From positions 19,359-83,358 of the forward strand of contig JAQDPW010000006.1 in NCBI GenBank assembly GCA_027659245.1: 64,000 bases of DNA, given 5' to 3'. Below the pieces are notes generated by a model. The model saw only the letters and a program-made list of their open reading frames with translations, was not told where the DNA came from and searched no databases. Origin of the DNA: Streptococcaceae bacterium AM104-57. Lineage in GTDB: Bacteria > Bacillota > Bacilli > Lactobacillales > Streptococcaceae. A program made the position numbers and the translations under genes. Every line of letters begins with the position of its first letter. The first letter of the stretch is position 1. Positions 63,671 through 64,000 of this stretch are shown one piece after another.

Positions 63671-64000
63671 TAAGATAACAAAATTTTTACTGATTAGTTT
63701 TCTCATTTCTTGGGGATTTGGTTGGGAATTACTCGCTTTTCTGACGCAAATGAGCCTCTTAAGTCTAACAAGTCCACTAGGAGTTTTTCTCCATTTACTA
63801 GGAGGTTTCGGTCCAACAATTGCAGCCATTTCTTGTTTGCCTCAAAAATCCATTAAAAGCATGGTCTCTTTTATCTTAGGGGACTCAAAGAAATATATTT
63901 TGTTACTTCTTTTACTAATTTTCGCGCAGACAGGTGTCATTGCTTTCTCATCTAAGGAGCTTAATCCGGCTTTTCCACTAGGAAATTTGTTTGTTGTTTT
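63651..64000 (+). CDS. CPBP-family-like membrane protein, cut by window end
   Basis: ATG 63651, open to the last base (116 codons visible). Begins MKHLQNNKITKFLLISFLIS, with hydrophobic segments at about 11-31, 41-60 and 80-98 and the motif LGGFGPTIAA typical of CPBP intramembrane proteases near the start. The catalytic EExxR and FxxxH motifs would be further on. CPBP proteins include bacteriocin self-immunity factors. Overlaps the ANT(6)-like gene by 20 bases, with GAGGAGAG upstream as SD. Confidence 0.65.
   Translation, partial: MKHLQNNKITKFLLISFLISWGFGWELLAFLTQMSLLSLTSPLGVFLHLLGGFGPTIAAISCLPQKSIKSMVSFILGDSKKYILLLLLLIFAQTGVIAFSSKELNPAFPLGNLFVV

Overview
The window reads as a chromosome segment of a mitis-group Streptococcus (S. 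mitis / S. oralis / S. pneumoniae relatives). Reasons: the ciaR-ciaH, slrA, parE-plsY, pepN, rpsP-khpA-rimM-trmD and deo/nup genes are all of streptococcal type; base composition is moderately low GC; and it carries repeats typical of the pneumococcus/mitis cluster (an IS1381-like end, one BOX element, two RUP elements, one SPRITE-like element). The species cannot be fixed from the sequence alone. No rRNA, tRNA, CRISPR or prophage was seen.

Layout. 1-0.7 kb: right end of an IS5-family element, then a BOX repeat. 0.7-3.6 kb: an anchored low-complexity protein, a cysteine desulfurase and ThiI (4-thiouridine in tRNA). 3.8-6.5 kb: two esterase-like hydrolases plus an ATP-grasp protein in one operon of unknown purpose. 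6.7-11.6 kb: aquaporin, a RUP with an expanded 3' end, then yutD-rlmN-vanZ-ABC-F. 11.6-14.5 kb (minus strand): zinc-ribbon protein, SlrA, a HAD phosphatase with a DeoR regulator, and a candidate 24-residue peptide gene. 14.6-18.7 kb: rpsP-khpA-mazG-like and rimM-trmD-ATP-cone, with AT-rich genes between. 18.7-25 kb: bioY under a BirA operator, gor, and a MacAB-like exporter. 25-28 kb: metG and an aldo-keto reductase. 28.2-33.2 kb: an accessory run of a Tad2-like protein, an SDR, two SUKH proteins, a DUF7716-like protein, Imm51, a nonsense-interrupted gene, a Nudix hydrolase, a stand-alone PEP-utiliser C-terminal domain and an ASCH protein. 33.3-38 kb: pepN and ciaRH.

39.5-45.1 kb and 48.7-56.5 kb together form a nucleoside salvage and uptake programme: rpiA-deoB-DUF1697-punA-ClC-deoD and methyltransferase-pdp-deoC-cdd-pnrA-nupABC. 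Imported nucleosides would be split by PunA, DeoD and Pdp. The sugar phosphates would be handled by DeoB, DeoC and RpiA, and cytidine deaminated by Cdd. Between them lie a sirtuin, a SPRITE-like repeat, a FlaR-like kinase, rpsT (TTG start) and coaA. 56.5-64 kb: RUP, plsY, an amino-acid ABC importer, parE, then an AT-rich AbiH defence-type gene, a chromosomal ANT(6)-like nucleotidyltransferase and a CPBP-family membrane protein cut by the window end.

The main points for a second look are: the 28-33 kb immunity/anti-defence-like run; three genes whose start codon sits 6-7 bases after an extended -10 box (probably leaderless); two tiny ORFs with associated hairpins; a duplicated hairpin module before deoD, which lacks a visible Shine-Dalgarno; and several clear operator sites.
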